A DNA stretch of 64,000 nucleotides from Candidatus Puniceispirillum sp. (GTDB taxonomy: Bacteria > Pseudomonadota > Alphaproteobacteria > Puniceispirillales > Puniceispirillaceae). A program made the position numbers and the translations under genes. Positions 45,985-58,163 of the stretch are shown here, piece by piece; positions within the stretch are counted from its first letter, which is position 1; each line of letters opens with the position of its first letter. The notes under the pieces are model-generated. The model did no database searches. It worked only from the letters and a program-made list of their open reading frames with translations, and had not been told where the DNA came from. Location of the stretch: contig JAOEUK010000001.1 in NCBI GenBank assembly GCA_028382965.1, positions 1 through 64,000 on the forward strand, read 5' to 3'.

Positions 45985-46719
45985 TTATGTTGCCAAGATA
46001 TAGCTTCCAAGTCCCCCAAGTGCGATTAGAAACAGACGACGAAACAGATCTTGTGACATATGGTTTCTTAACATTTGCCCAAACCACATTCCAATAAGAG
46101 CTGGTGCCAAGGCCGCTGCTGACATTGCTCCCACATTAGGTGACAATAGATCATGTTGATAAAGCGCAAGACCCAATGACGCCGTCAAAGCCGCAAACAA
46201 CATGCCCATTGCCTGGACTAAAACATTCTGGGGCAGGCCTATTGCTTGCAAAAACATCACTCCAGGAACAAACAGGGTTCCGGTCAATCCTGTTAACAGG
46301 CCATTGATTGCACCGCAGACAGGACCAAAAACAGTTTGCTGGCGAAGTGTTAATTCTGGTGATTTTCCAATCAAACCCAAAAGTGCGTAGAGTAGCAAAA
46401 GAGCTCCAAGAACACGCAATAATGATGCAATTTTAAATATTATAAAAAGTTGCGCACCAACATGGACCATCACCACTGCCATCAAAAAGAATAATCCTAG
46501 CCGGCGGAGCAGATAAAAAAAATTTCCACCAACCAAGGCCTGCCAAATGTTTGTTGTTAGTGATGGCACCAAAAGCAACGCCATTGCGGTTGGCAAATCA
46601 ACAATCAAGGTTAAAAGTCCTATGCTAACTGTTGGCAGGCCCAACCCAACCATTCCTTTGATAACTCCGGCAAAGCAAAAAGTGACTGCAACCATGATGA
46701 TCAATTGTGGGTCAAGCAT
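45985..46719 (-). CDS. TauE/SafE-family membrane permease (second copy)
   Basis: 244 residues with about eight membrane segments. The N-terminal FAGVIKGMVGLGLPTVSIG and internal repeat GPVCGAINGLLTGLTGTL show the family's inverted repeat. Probably moves a small organic or sulfur-containing anion. Upstream of the acyl-CoA ligase by 79 bp; a joint role in uptake and activation of one acid is a reasonable guess. Confidence 0.85.
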   Translation of the reverse strand: MLDPQLIIMVAVTFCFAGVIKGMVGLGLPTVSIGLLTLIVDLPTAMALLLVPSLTTNIWQALVGGNFFYLLRRLGLFFLMAVVMVHVGAQLFIIFKIASLLRVLGALLLLYALLGLIGKSPELTLRQQTVFGPVCGAINGLLTGLTGTLFVPGVMFLQAIGLPQNVLVQAMGMLFAALTASLGLALYQHDLLSPNVGAMSAAALAPALIGMWFGQMLRNHMSQDLFRRLFLIALGGLGSYILAT

Positions 46720-46864
46720 AATACTGCGCCAAGCTCAGTTTCTGACCCATATTGTTAAAGTAGCATTGGTATTGAGGGTGAGTTCGACACATTGTCAAAT
46801 AGTGACAAGAAAACTTGCATACGGCAAGTCCCTGATTGTGGCAACCAAGTGCTTCGATAAAACC

Positions 46865-47488
46865 TTATTCAGGTATAAGTCGAATAACAGTACGACGATT
46901 TTTTGCCCAAGATTCTGCTGATGTCCCTAGCGCCACTGGACGTTCCTTTCCAAAGGATCTGGTTTTAATCCGGCTCCGATCAACCCCCATTTTTGTCAGT
47001 TGGACCCTTACCGCGTCAGCGCGTTTTTCACCAAGCGCTAGATTGTAATCCCGTGTCCCTCTCTCATCACAATGCCCCTCAACCAGAATGTGTGTTATCG
47101 GATTGGCTTTTAAATAGTCTGCAACAAATATTAAACCGGCCAGTCCCGGCTTACGTAAGGCGGCACTGTCATAGTCAAAATAATTCAGATAGCCATCAAT
47201 TTCGAACTCAGTTTCAGCTAGCACAATTAGCGCAGCCTTACTACTTGCACTCTTCTCTAGGGCTGCGGATGCGGATGATGAACCAGATTTTATCGACATC
47301 GAATCACCTAATTCAGTTGGTGTTGGTGTCGGTGTCGGTGGGGAGGATGATAAGGCTTGATCAGTCGCAGAAACAGCGCAGGATATTTCTGCCGGGCACG
47401 CTGTGCTGTCCTCAAAAACAACAACACTACAGCCACCAAGCCAAAGCCCGATCAGAACAACCATCATTATACGGCAGATAAACATCAT
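46865..47488 (-). CDS. Pal-like OmpA-domain lipoprotein
   Basis: 207 residues. The signal peptide ends in lipobox LGGC (Cys20). A Ser/Pro/Thr-rich linker of about 80 residues leads to an OmpA C-terminal peptidoglycan-binding domain with YFDYDSAALR, VEGHCDERGTRDYNLALGEKRA and KNRRTVIRL. It ties the outer membrane to peptidoglycan. The sequence is Pal-type, but no tolB or ybgF is adjacent, so it could be an extra paralogue. Confidence 0.88.
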   Translation of the reverse strand: MMFICRIMMVVLIGLWLGGCSVVVFEDSTACPAEISCAVSATDQALSSSPPTPTPTPTELGDSMSIKSGSSSASAALEKSASSKAALIVLAETEFEIDGYLNYFDYDSAALRKPGLAGLIFVADYLKANPITHILVEGHCDERGTRDYNLALGEKRADAVRVQLTKMGVDRSRIKTRSFGKERPVALGTSAESWAKNRRTVIRLIPE

Positions 47489-47853
47489 GCTCAGCCAATT
47501 ACATTCGCGTTATATTTTTTTATTCTTCATGCAATGATATTAACGACCAAAATTCATTTTTTGTAAGCTTCCAGATATATTTTCTTACCTTAACATGTCT
47601 AGGGGATTGTGGCACAAAATCAGGTTCAGTAACCTGAGAACTAATTTCCTTCCAAGCAGCAGTCTTTTGCCCTTCTTTTTGGAGATAAAAGCTCAGCACA
47701 CTGCGGATAAGGCTTCCCAGTCTTGCTCAAAATTGATAACAGCGCTAAAATACATATTGAACAGTGGGGTAAGTGTCCCCGGTCAACCTACGCCCGGCCT
47801 AGGCAATGGTTTGCCCGCTATCTTTAGGCCAATTAGTTTTGAAGGGACTTTCT
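47489..47853. other. Divergent intergenic region of the Pal-like and GlcG-like genes
   Basis: No ORF supported. The segment 47770-47830 is GC-richer, with short complementary runs (gcccggcc, ggccta), and may fold as a leader; no known riboswitch recognised. Confidence 0.35.
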
Positions 47854-48282
47854 ATGTCAATTACATTGGACCAAGCTCGCATTATCGCCGAAGCCAGCCT
47901 CGCCAAAGGACGTGAACTTCGCCTGAAACCACTTAGCGTTATTATTCTTGATCCACGCCTATCAGTAGTTGCCTGCAGTTCAGAAGAGGGCGTTAGTCAG
48001 ATGCGCTGGCGGATTGCGCAAGGAAAAGCAAATGCTGCCCTTCAACTTGGCATGGGCGGACGTGCCCTAATGGCACGTGCTGAACAGCAAACCTATTTTA
48101 TTCAATCAATGAACGGCCTTGCTGGTGGCGAATTTGTTCCCGTTCCAGGCGGCGTTCTAATTCGTGATGCTAATGGAAATCTACTTGGGGCTGTTGGCAT
48201 TTCTGGTGACACATCTGACAATGATGAAGCCGCCGCCCTTGCCGGTATTGCTGCTGCTGGATTAATTGCCGAAGCCGGTTAA
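47854..48282 (+). CDS. GlcG/HbpS-family (DUF336) protein
   Basis: 142 residues. MSITLDQARIIAEASLAKG and the C-terminal GGVLIRDANGNLLGAVGISGD are the family signatures. ATG 47854 has GAAGGGA 9 nt upstream; the frame extends to 47806. Members form octamers and bind heme or corrinoids, or accompany glycolate and diol metabolism genes. The function here is unknown. A long hairpin follows the stop. Confidence 0.88.
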   Translation: MSITLDQARIIAEASLAKGRELRLKPLSVIILDPRLSVVACSSEEGVSQMRWRIAQGKANAALQLGMGGRALMARAEQQTYFIQSMNGLAGGEFVPVPGGVLIRDANGNLLGAVGISGDTSDNDEAAALAGIAAAGLIAEAG

Positions 48283-48296
48283 TTTATACCCCATCC

Positions 48297-48354
48297 TGAT
48301 AAGGGATTTATTTGGCTCAGCCTTGAAAAGTTGAGCCAAATAAATCCCTTATCA
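48297..48354 (+). terminator. 23-bp perfect hairpin terminator overlapping the matB 3' coding end
   Basis: Arms 48297-48319 and 48332-48354 are perfectly complementary over 23 bp with a 12-nt loop, followed by a T-rich run from 48357 on the plus strand. It ends the GlcG-like transcript. The right arm and loop lie inside the last 12 codons of the convergent ligase and the left arm covers its stop codon, so both genes share it. Confidence 0.85.
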
Positions 48355-49825
48355 TATTTTTTTGTACTTTTCCCATCGTGTTGCGCGGCAGGCTATCAAC
48401 CACAAACAGTTTGCGTGGCCGCTTGAACCGCGCCAAATTTTTACCAAGCGCGCCTTCAATGACATCAAGGTCAATAGGCTGGCTTCCATCAGCCACAATA
48501 ACTCCAATAACGCTTTCCCCAAAATCAGGATGTGGTGCACCAATAACTGCACTTTCCAAAATGCCTGGCTGGTCATCCAGAAGCAGTTCAATTTCTTTTG
48601 GGTAGATGTTGTAGCCACCAGAAATAATAAGATCCTTATTGCGGCCAACAATCTGCAAATAACCAAGGTCATCAATAAGGCCAAGGTCACCAGTAATAAA
48701 AAAACCGTTTTCACGCAATTCTTCACGCGTTTTTCCCGGCATATTCCAATAGCCCACAAACACATTAGGGCCACGCACTTCAATTTGCCCAATTTCACCA
48801 TCTGCCAATTTTTTACCTGTATTAGGGTTAGTAATCTTAATATCCACTCCCGGAAGCGCCCTGCCCACAGTTCCAGCACGACGCTCTCCATGATAGGGAT
48901 TAGAGGTATTCATATTAGTTTCAGTCATCCCGTAACGTTCAAGAATTCGATGACCTGTGCGGCTTTCAAACTGAATATGTGTTTCCGCTAGTAAAGGTGC
49001 ACTTCCTGAAATGAACAAACGCATGTGGCTCGTTAAATCTGATGTCAAACGAGGGTCATCCAACAGACGGGTATAAAAAGTAGGCACACCCATCATCGTG
49101 CTTGCCTTTGGCAAGGAATGAATCACCATATCTGTTGAAAAATCCTGTAAAAAAATCATCGACCCTTTGGCCAAAAGAATTGTATTCGTTGCAACAAATA
49201 AACCATGTGTATGAAAAATTGGTAACGCATGGAGCAAAACATCATGCTCATCAAACTCCCATTCATTTACCAGTGTTTCCGCATTCGACAGAAGGTTCTT
49301 ATGCGTTAACATTGCACCTTTTGATCTACCCGTCGTACCAGATGTATAAAGAAAAGCCACTAGGTCGTCGGCGGCTCTTGTCACAGTTTCAAATTTCTCA
49401 CTGGCATTCTGAGAATATTCAACAAAACTCCCGCTACCATCAGTATTCAGGCTTTCAAGCAAAGCCCCATGCTCATGCGCAATATCCTCCAGATTAAAAT
49501 TCTCATCAGCAACAATTAATTTAGCGCCTGAATCACCAACAAAGTATGACACTTCATTAGGAGTGTATGCTTTATTAAGTGGCAAAAAAATGATGCCTGA
49601 TTGAACGCATGCTGCGTAAAGAGCCAGCGCCTCGGGAGATTTTTCAATTTGCGCTGCCAGCCTGTCACCAACAACCAGCCCCAATGATTGTATGACATTA
49701 GCAAAACGAGCTGTTTTTTTCAAAAAGTTATCATAAGATTGTTCGGAACCATCAGCAAAAATTAAGAACGACTTTGTTTCACCTTCATGGCACTTAAATA
49801 AACGATCAAACAACAAATTAGACAT
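48317..49825 (-). CDS. matB: Malonyl-CoA synthetase (MatB type)
   Basis: 502 residues, ANL superfamily. A3 motif LYTSGTTGRSKGAML, the MatB-like signature RYGMTETNMNTSNPYHGE, ISGGYNIYPKEIE, and the catalytic Lys in RNTMGKVQKNMI. The Arg/His-bearing signature after TSNPY is typical of enzymes that use malonate or methylmalonate. It is followed upstream by malonyl-CoA decarboxylase (26 bp gap), so the two together convert malonate to acetyl-CoA and CO2. Confidence 0.88.
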   Translation of the reverse strand: MSNLLFDRLFKCHEGETKSFLIFADGSEQSYDNFLKKTARFANVIQSLGLVVGDRLAAQIEKSPEALALYAACVQSGIIFLPLNKAYTPNEVSYFVGDSGAKLIVADENFNLEDIAHEHGALLESLNTDGSGSFVEYSQNASEKFETVTRAADDLVAFLYTSGTTGRSKGAMLTHKNLLSNAETLVNEWEFDEHDVLLHALPIFHTHGLFVATNTILLAKGSMIFLQDFSTDMVIHSLPKASTMMGVPTFYTRLLDDPRLTSDLTSHMRLFISGSAPLLAETHIQFESRTGHRILERYGMTETNMNTSNPYHGERRAGTVGRALPGVDIKITNPNTGKKLADGEIGQIEVRGPNVFVGYWNMPGKTREELRENGFFITGDLGLIDDLGYLQIVGRNKDLIISGGYNIYPKEIELLLDDQPGILESAVIGAPHPDFGESVIGVIVADGSQPIDLDVIEGALGKNLARFKRPRKLFVVDSLPRNTMGKVQKNMIRDLFGSTFQG

Positions 49826-49851
49826 AAAAACTTCCTGTAATAAAAAACCTG

Positions 49852-51105
49852 CTAAGCATGAGAATTCATAATGTCAATTTCAGCCGCCAATGCCTTGACT
49901 AATTTTTCTGAAATCACAGTCTGCTGATTAGCAAACGCTTCATGGTGTTCACTAATTCGATTAAGATCATATTTATAATTTACCATGACACCACACGATT
50001 GCGCCAAGCCGTTTTTTGATATGTCAGCATTAGCATTTATAGCCGCAACAAGAGCGCCATTGTTTAAATGAAACCTCGCAACTGGGTCACGCGGTTGATC
50101 GCTATGCCCTTTTACATTTAACAAATAATGTGCTGCCAGCTGTCTTTGAGACTCAGCATCAGCATTAGCATCAAACAAATTATTTTCTTTCAGCCATTTA
50201 ACGAGACCTGGGATTGGTGACAATGTCACAAAAGCTTGGATCTGCGGCAACTCTCGGAGTAGATGCTGGACTACGGTCTTGATCAACGAGTTACCAAAAG
50301 AAATCCCAGCAAGGCCAGCCTGACAATTTGAAATTGAATAAAAAGCCGCTGTATCTGCTTTTTCCGAATTTATCACCTCACGACTTTCTAACAAAATTTT
50401 TTGTATTGAATTTGGTGTTCCTTCAGTTAACGCAACCTCTACAAAAATAAGAGGTTCATCAGGCATTGCTGGATGAAAGAAAGCAAAACAACGGCGATCT
50501 TCAGGCTGCAGCCGGCGGCGCAAATCATCCCAATTTTCTATTTCGTGAACAGACTCATAAGTAATAATTTTTTCCAAAATATGAGCTGGGCTAGACCAGC
50601 TGATTGGCCGCAAAACTAAAAAGCCTCGATTAAACCACGACGCAAATAAATGTTTGAAGTCAATATTTACTTTGCCAAGTTGGGGGTGGGTAGGAAGAAA
50701 ACTAATCAGGTCTTCCCGCATTTGCACTAGTTTTGTCGTAGCGTCATGTGTTTGGTTTAGACGACGAATCAACTGTAGCCGAGCGGGCTCAGCCGCCCCC
50801 ATCATAGCCTCATAAGTCTCATTGGAAGGTTCTGTATGATAGGCTTTGATTGCTGCAACAGCAGCCTCAACTGACAAATCCATATTATTCGCCAAAAGTG
50901 AGAACCATGCGAGCTTGCCTCCATTGTCAAGGTCAGCATAGCGGTCAAGAATCAATTGAGCTAGCGACATACCCGAAACATCACCACGGCTAGATAGCAA
51001 AGCCTGACATAACTCATCAATTGGCTTGTTGTCATCTTCAACGCGCCCAACCAAACCAAGCTTGCGCTCAAATAGGCTTGATAGAATATCAGAAAAAAAA
51101 CTCAC
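49852..51105 (-). CDS. Malonyl-CoA decarboxylase
   Basis: 417 residues, matching the MLYCD/MatA family: an N-terminal helical domain and a C-terminal GNAT-fold domain with FFHPAMPDEPLIFVEVALTEG, ISNCQAGLAGISFGN and a Ser/His-containing active region (HYLLNVKG ... DPVARFHLNNGA). It decarboxylates malonyl-CoA to acetyl-CoA. First gene of the matB pair. Confidence 0.9.
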   Translation of the reverse strand: MSFFSDILSSLFERKLGLVGRVEDDNKPIDELCQALLSSRGDVSGMSLAQLILDRYADLDNGGKLAWFSLLANNMDLSVEAAVAAIKAYHTEPSNETYEAMMGAAEPARLQLIRRLNQTHDATTKLVQMREDLISFLPTHPQLGKVNIDFKHLFASWFNRGFLVLRPISWSSPAHILEKIITYESVHEIENWDDLRRRLQPEDRRCFAFFHPAMPDEPLIFVEVALTEGTPNSIQKILLESREVINSEKADTAAFYSISNCQAGLAGISFGNSLIKTVVQHLLRELPQIQAFVTLSPIPGLVKWLKENNLFDANADAESQRQLAAHYLLNVKGHSDQPRDPVARFHLNNGALVAAINANADISKNGLAQSCGVMVNYKYDLNRISEHHEAFANQQTVISEKLVKALAAEIDIMNSHA

Positions 51106-51252
51106 CTATTTTGTCCTTTCCGGATGAAATTTAACGCTTTAGTGTAGCTTTAACGGCTTGCATACCAATGAATAAAAAATTTACCATTATGCCATTCATC
51201 ACAGTCACCACATTGAGAAAATCTAAGGGTTTAATCTGAAGTTAAGATAAGG

Positions 51253-51795
51253 TCAATCGCGTGGGGCATGTTTGCTTAAAATACGTTGTAAAGTACGACG
51301 ATGCATCCTCAAACGCCGCGCTGTTTCAGATACATTTCGACTGCATTGCTCATAAACCCTTTGAATATGTTCCCACCGCACTCGATCAGCGCTCATTGGA
51401 TCTTGTGGCGGCGGCGGCATTCCGTCACCGGACTGCATCAAAGCTGCGCTAATTTGATCTGGGTCTGCCGGCTTTGGAAGATAATCCAACGCCCCAGCTT
51501 TCACAGCTGCTACGGCCGTTGCAATATTACCAAAGCCCGTTAAAATCACAATCCGACAATCAATCCGTTTTTTACGCAACTCTTGGACAAGTGATAGACC
51601 GGTACCATCTTCCAGCTTCATATCAAGAATTGCAAATGCCGGAGGTTTTTCGCGGACCATATCTATACCGTCCTTAACACTTCCCGCATCCATAACCTTA
51701 AATCCACGCACTTCCATTGCCCTGCAAAGTCTTCCTCGAAAAGGGGCATCATCGTCAAGAATAAGTAAACTTTTATCCACCACAGTCATTTCCAC
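51253..51795 (-). CDS. regA: Redox response regulator RegA/PrrA/ActR
   Basis: 180 residues. The receiver domain has the acidic pocket DDD (14-16), phospho-acceptor Asp58 (AILDMKLEDG) and Lys in LPKPAD. A four-proline hinge (MPPPPQD) leads to a Fis-type helix-turn-helix ending HRRTLQRILSKHAPRD. This is the compact RegA plan. It regulates respiration, photosynthesis and fixation genes in response to redox state. The sensor gene lies just upstream in the same direction. Confidence 0.93.
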   Translation of the reverse strand: MEMTVVDKSLLILDDDAPFRGRLCRAMEVRGFKVMDAGSVKDGIDMVREKPPAFAILDMKLEDGTGLSLVQELRKKRIDCRIVILTGFGNIATAVAAVKAGALDYLPKPADPDQISAALMQSGDGMPPPPQDPMSADRVRWEHIQRVYEQCSRNVSETARRLRMHRRTLQRILSKHAPRD

Positions 51796-51864
51796 CTAAA
51801 AAGATACTTGTTAAGTTATAGCCATTAATAGCTTAACACAGCTATCAACATTCTTATTGCAGGG

Positions 51865-53148
51865 CTAAAAAGCCAGCGCAATTTGAGGCACTTTTAGTTC
51901 CACCCTAGCACCACCCTCGTCAAAATTTCCAAAATGAACCGACCCACCAATTGACTCTATAAGAGTCCGTGCAATAAATAATCCAAGGCCACGATGTCCC
52001 TCTTGATCAATTCTGCTGCTATTCCAAGGCTGCCCAGCCTGGGCTAAAATTCCTGGTGAAAAACCAGCACCATCATCACGGATCACTATTTTGATATTAT
52101 CACCTTCCCATGCAATATGGATATGCACTTGCTTTAATGCAAATTGCTTTGCATTTTGTAGCAGGTTTTCTAATGCATGCACCCACTCAGGCCGTCTTGT
52201 TACTTTTGGAACATCCTGATCACTTTTGGCATCATGTGTAATTATAAAGTTGATGCCATCATCGCTCACCCGCTGGTAAATCACCTCATCAATAATTAGC
52301 GTAATTGGCACTGGCGGTTCATCAGCAATTGCTCGCCTACCCTGCACAACGTCAAGTTCACTCAAAATAACACGGCACCGTTCAATTTCTGCACGCAAAA
52401 GTTGAATGTCTTCATAAATTGGATCGTCAGGAGTAATATCGCGCAGAAGTTCATGGCTGATCACTGTGATTGTGTTCAGTGGTGACCCAAGCTTATGAGC
52501 AGCTGCAGTCGCTAATGATCCAAGAGCACGCACCTGTTGTTCTTCAATCACCGCTAGCTTAGCATCCGCGAGTGTTGCAGATAGACGGCGCGCGCTTGAA
52601 GCCACCCACCAAACATACCCCCCCAGAAAACAAGTTGACAACGTTAGTGCCATCCAAACACCAGCCAAATAATAAGGGGGTAACTGAACTGGCTTTTGCC
52701 AATTAATTGGGTGGTTGAAGAGTGCTAAAAAACTAACCGATGCCGCAACTAGGCCGATCAAAATTAAGGTTGATTTTCGACGCAATACTGCTGCTGAGAC
52801 AACTACAGGTGCTAGAATCATTACCGAAAAAGGATTGAGTAATCCGCCAGTTAAATAGAGAAGTCCGGCTAATTGAACCACATCGAAGCCAAGAGCCATA
52901 GAATTATGACGATGCTGATGATGGCTAATTTTGACATTTAGATTTTGCCAAAGATTCACAAAAACAGATAAACTGATGACAACAAGTGCTGGAAGAAGTG
53001 GTAATTCAAGCTGTAAAAAAAATGTGGCGCAAGCAATAGCAGTTACTTGACCAAAAATCGCAACCCAGCGAATATTAAGAATGACTCGTGCTTCAATTGG
53101 GCTGTGAAAATCAGATTCAACAACTTTGTCAGAACGCAGAAACGGCAT
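51865..53148 (-). CDS. regB: Redox sensor histidine kinase RegB/PrrB
   Basis: 427 residues. Six N-terminal membrane helices contain the quinone-binding heptapeptide GGLLNPF (101-107). The H-box is AAAHKLGSPLNTI with His218, and Cys258 lies exactly 40 residues later, as the redox cysteine Cys265 follows His225 in Rhodobacter capsulatus RegB. ATPase motifs are present, including DDGAGFSPGIL and GHRGLGLFIA. It senses the ubiquinone pool and phosphorylates RegA. Confidence 0.93.
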   Translation of the reverse strand: MPFLRSDKVVESDFHSPIEARVILNIRWVAIFGQVTAIACATFFLQLELPLLPALVVISLSVFVNLWQNLNVKISHHQHRHNSMALGFDVVQLAGLLYLTGGLLNPFSVMILAPVVVSAAVLRRKSTLILIGLVAASVSFLALFNHPINWQKPVQLPPYYLAGVWMALTLSTCFLGGYVWWVASSARRLSATLADAKLAVIEEQQVRALGSLATAAAHKLGSPLNTITVISHELLRDITPDDPIYEDIQLLRAEIERCRVILSELDVVQGRRAIADEPPVPITLIIDEVIYQRVSDDGINFIITHDAKSDQDVPKVTRRPEWVHALENLLQNAKQFALKQVHIHIAWEGDNIKIVIRDDGAGFSPGILAQAGQPWNSSRIDQEGHRGLGLFIARTLIESIGGSVHFGNFDEGGARVELKVPQIALAF

Positions 53149-53185
53149 AGTCTAACCTTTTTATTTGAACCGCTCTTTATTCAGA

Positions 53186-56881
<3,696 letters not shown>

Positions 56882-56889
<8 letters not shown>

Positions 56890-57985
56890 GCATTGGCATC
56901 AAAACAAACAGACTAGCCTCATCACCCGGTGCGCGCACCAAAGTTGGCGAACCTTGGTCAGCAAGCGCAAATTCAACCACGTCACTATTTACCTGACCTG
57001 CAATATCCAGTAAATAACGAGCGTTGAAGCCAATTTCCATTTCAGCCCCATCATAATTAACTTCCAACTCTTCGGTTGCGCTTGAAGCGTCTGTATTACT
57101 TGCAGACAAAGTAAGCACACCTGGCTTAAGCCCCATTTTGATTGATCGCGATTTTTCCGATGCAATAGTTGACACCCGATCAACCGCTGCGGAAAATGTA
57201 GATACGTCCACTTGCATTATTCGATCATTACCAATGGGAATTACCCGAGTATAGTCTGGAAAAGTTCCATCAATTAATTTGCTGGTCAACCGCACAACAC
57301 CAAAACGAAATTCAGCACGAGTTTCAGACAAGCCAAAAAGAACCTCCCCCTCAAAATCATCAAGCAACTTGCGTAATTCACTAACAGCTTTTCGCGGCAG
57401 AATAATTGAAGGCATCTGATTTGCGCCTGACGGTAAAGTCTGACGTGTCAAGGCCAACCGGTGCCCGTCAGTAGCCACTGCGCATAATTCGCCTGAATCA
57501 GCTTTATGTATGTAAATACCGTTCAGGTAGTAACGGGTTTCTTCAGTTGAAATTGCAAAGCGCGTTGAATCAATTAAATCACGAAAATCTGCAGCAGTTA
57601 ATGAGAAATTAACTGGCAACTCACTACTGCTAATAGCAGGAAAGTCCTCAACTGGCAGTATCGGCAATCTAAAGCTAGACCTTCCAGCGCTAACCATTGC
57701 GTGACCATCACCAACCGTAATTTCAACTTCTGAACCATCAGGTAATTTTCGCGTAATATCATACAAAAGGTGCGCTGACATGGTGATTGTGCCTGGGGCC
57801 ATTACTGAACAACCAACCTCAGTGGCGATATCCATATCCATATCAGTAGCAATTAATGATAGTTTACCATCTTCTGCACTAAGCACTACATTTGCTAAAA
57901 TAGGGATTGTATTACGTTTTTCAACAACAGACTGCACCTGCGCCAAGGGCCGCAAAAGGCTCATACGATCAATGGTTAGTTTCAT
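56882..57985 (-). CDS. dnaN: DNA polymerase III sliding clamp
   Basis: 367 residues, three topologically repeated domains. The start MKLTIDRMSLLRPLAQVQ and the C-terminal VLMPMRV match the family. It encircles DNA and holds polymerases. Second gene of the dnaA cluster. Confidence 0.96.
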
Positions 57986-58163
57986 CAGCTTTCTCTTCCT
58001 TCTGAGGCTCTTGACGCATACTTTTTATAAAAATGAATCATCCACTAATAATATACACAAAATATAGCATGAGATTAACAAACAAACATCAAAATATTGA
58101 ATTTTTGCCGATTCGCGTTAATTGTCAGGGAAGACTTCAGCTAACCCGTCAAAATCAAAGGGG

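Noticed and set aside
48352-48991. Long antisense and alternate-frame ORFs over the matB gene
   Set aside because: Compositional shadows of the ligase gene, which has all ANL motifs in frame.
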